Origin: Sulfitobacter sp. | GTDB lineage: Bacteria; Pseudomonadota; Alphaproteobacteria; Rhodobacterales; Rhodobacteraceae | Length of the DNA: 6,123 nucleotides | NCBI GenBank assembly: GCA_024636395.1 | Contig: JAGXHD010000093.1 | Span: 1 to 6,123, forward strand | Reading direction: 5' to 3' | In this document: positions 5,784 to 6,123 of the stretch, piece by piece | How positions within the stretch are numbered: position 1 is the first letter of the stretch | How the letters are laid out: every line of letters begins with the position of its first letter | Translations under genes and position numbers: made by a program | The notes under the pieces: model-generated | What the model saw: the letters and a program-made list of their open reading frames with translations, nothing else | Databases searched by the model: none | What the model was told of the DNA's origin: nothing

Positions 5784-6123
5784 CTACTTTCCGAAGCGTG
5801 CTTTCAGAAATGCGTCCAAGGCGCCGCGCAGACTGGCTTCCGAGAGCGAATCCTCAAACTCAAGCAGGAACTTCCCGCCCCGCTTGTGCGCGCTGATCCC
5901 CTTCTCGCCAGCAGAGCGGCGATAGGTCACATCATCGGGCCTACGGGTCGGTTTCACCTTTGGCTTCTCTGCAGCGGTGCGCAACTGTTTGACCACATCC
6001 AGATAGGCGCGGCAGCGTTTATGCGTCTCCGTCCGCGTGGCAGCTCCCGTCAACTCGTACACCGTCCCCAGATTGGCCGCGGCATTGTCAATCTCGGCAC
6101 TGTCTTTCAGCACCGCGTTTAGC
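5784..6123 (-). CDS. C-terminal part of a ParB/RepB-like plasmid partition protein (tentative), 5' end off window
   Basis: The reverse strand is open from the right edge to the TAG at 5786-5784, giving 112 visible residues. A GTG (6113-6111) occurs in frame, but the frame continues through it to the edge, so the true start is probably outside. Counting from the edge, the fragment has a helical part (1-52), a basic, proline-containing linker (53-63, KPKVKPTRRP), and a compact end: VTYRRSAGEKGISA (65-78), GGKFLLEFED (82-91) and LRGALDAFLKARF (98-110). This strand-strand-helix pattern (G-x-k...a..gGk..l.f...l....l..al.aFl) resembles the last about 50 residues of ParB/RepB partition proteins of alphaproteobacterial plasmids, from memory of the family. 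The diagnostic N-terminal nuclease-like and helix-turn-helix domains are not in the window, so a different DNA-binding or unknown protein is possible. The adjacent 16-bp palindrome supports the ParB reading. Confidence 0.42.
   Translation of the reverse strand, partial: LNAVLKDSAEIDNAAANLGTVYELTGAATRTETHKRCRAYLDVVKQLRTAAEKPKVKPTRRPDDVTYRRSAGEKGISAHKRGGKFLLEFEDSLSEASLRGALDAFLKARFGK

Noticed and set aside
5682..6122. A 146-codon plus-strand open frame at the right end
   Set aside because: It starts inside bchO and runs antisense to the ParB/RepB-like frame; its composition is poor and it would cross both the hairpin and the palindrome. The minus-strand frame has a more protein-like pattern, although neither is proven.
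1..6123. CRISPR arrays, tRNA or rRNA genes, insertion sequences
   Set aside because: No regularly spaced repeats, cloverleaf-like sequence, rRNA motifs, transposase motifs or terminal inverted repeats were seen; apart from the two short gaps, the window is fully occupied by coding sequence.

Overview
The window is part of the photosynthesis gene cluster of an aerobic or facultative anoxygenic phototrophic alphaproteobacterium, most likely a Rhodobacterales/Roseobacter-group member. The evidence is the gene order (crtI divergent from crtA-bchI-bchD-bchO, as in Rhodobacter and phototrophic roseobacters), the presence of crtA (spheroidene pathway), a TGT-N12-ACA PpsR/CrtJ-type operator between the divergent genes, and the moderately high GC content. 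This is recognition from memory of family sequences; no database search was run.

Layout. 1-1390, minus strand: crtI (phytoene desaturase), complete at its 5' end and cut by the left edge after 463 codons. 1391-1494: the divergent control region, with one strong PpsR/CrtJ-type palindrome and a tentative crtA promoter. 1495-5728, plus strand: four tightly packed genes, crtA (GTG start), bchI (ATGA overlap), bchD (TAATG overlap) and bchO (3-nt gap, GTG start), which look like one operon. 5714-5736: a hairpin spanning the bchO stop codon. 5766-5781: a perfect 16-bp palindrome. 5784-6123, minus strand: the C-terminal part of a convergent gene that continues past the right edge and resembles the C-terminus of plasmid-partition ParB/RepB proteins.

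How the genes work together. BchI and BchD are the AAA+ motor and adaptor subunits of magnesium chelatase (the third subunit, BchH, is not in the window). The complex inserts Mg2+ into protoporphyrin IX and commits it to bacteriochlorophyll a. BchO is a chelatase-associated alpha/beta-hydrolase-like protein. CrtI desaturates phytoene to start coloured carotenoid synthesis, and CrtA adds the 2-keto group to spheroidene when oxygen is present, giving spheroidenone. One PpsR-type site between crtI and crtA could repress both carotenoid and bacteriochlorophyll branches under oxygen and light.

The pigment genes themselves are well known. The most interesting part is the right-hand end. A ParB/RepB-like C-terminus whose stop codon lies 2 bp from a perfect 16-bp palindrome (a candidate parS centromere), placed directly against bchO, suggests that the cluster sits on a plasmid or chromid and abuts its partition module. 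Plasmid-borne photosynthesis clusters are known in a few roseobacters. This reading is an inference from a 112-residue fragment and needs the flanking sequence.
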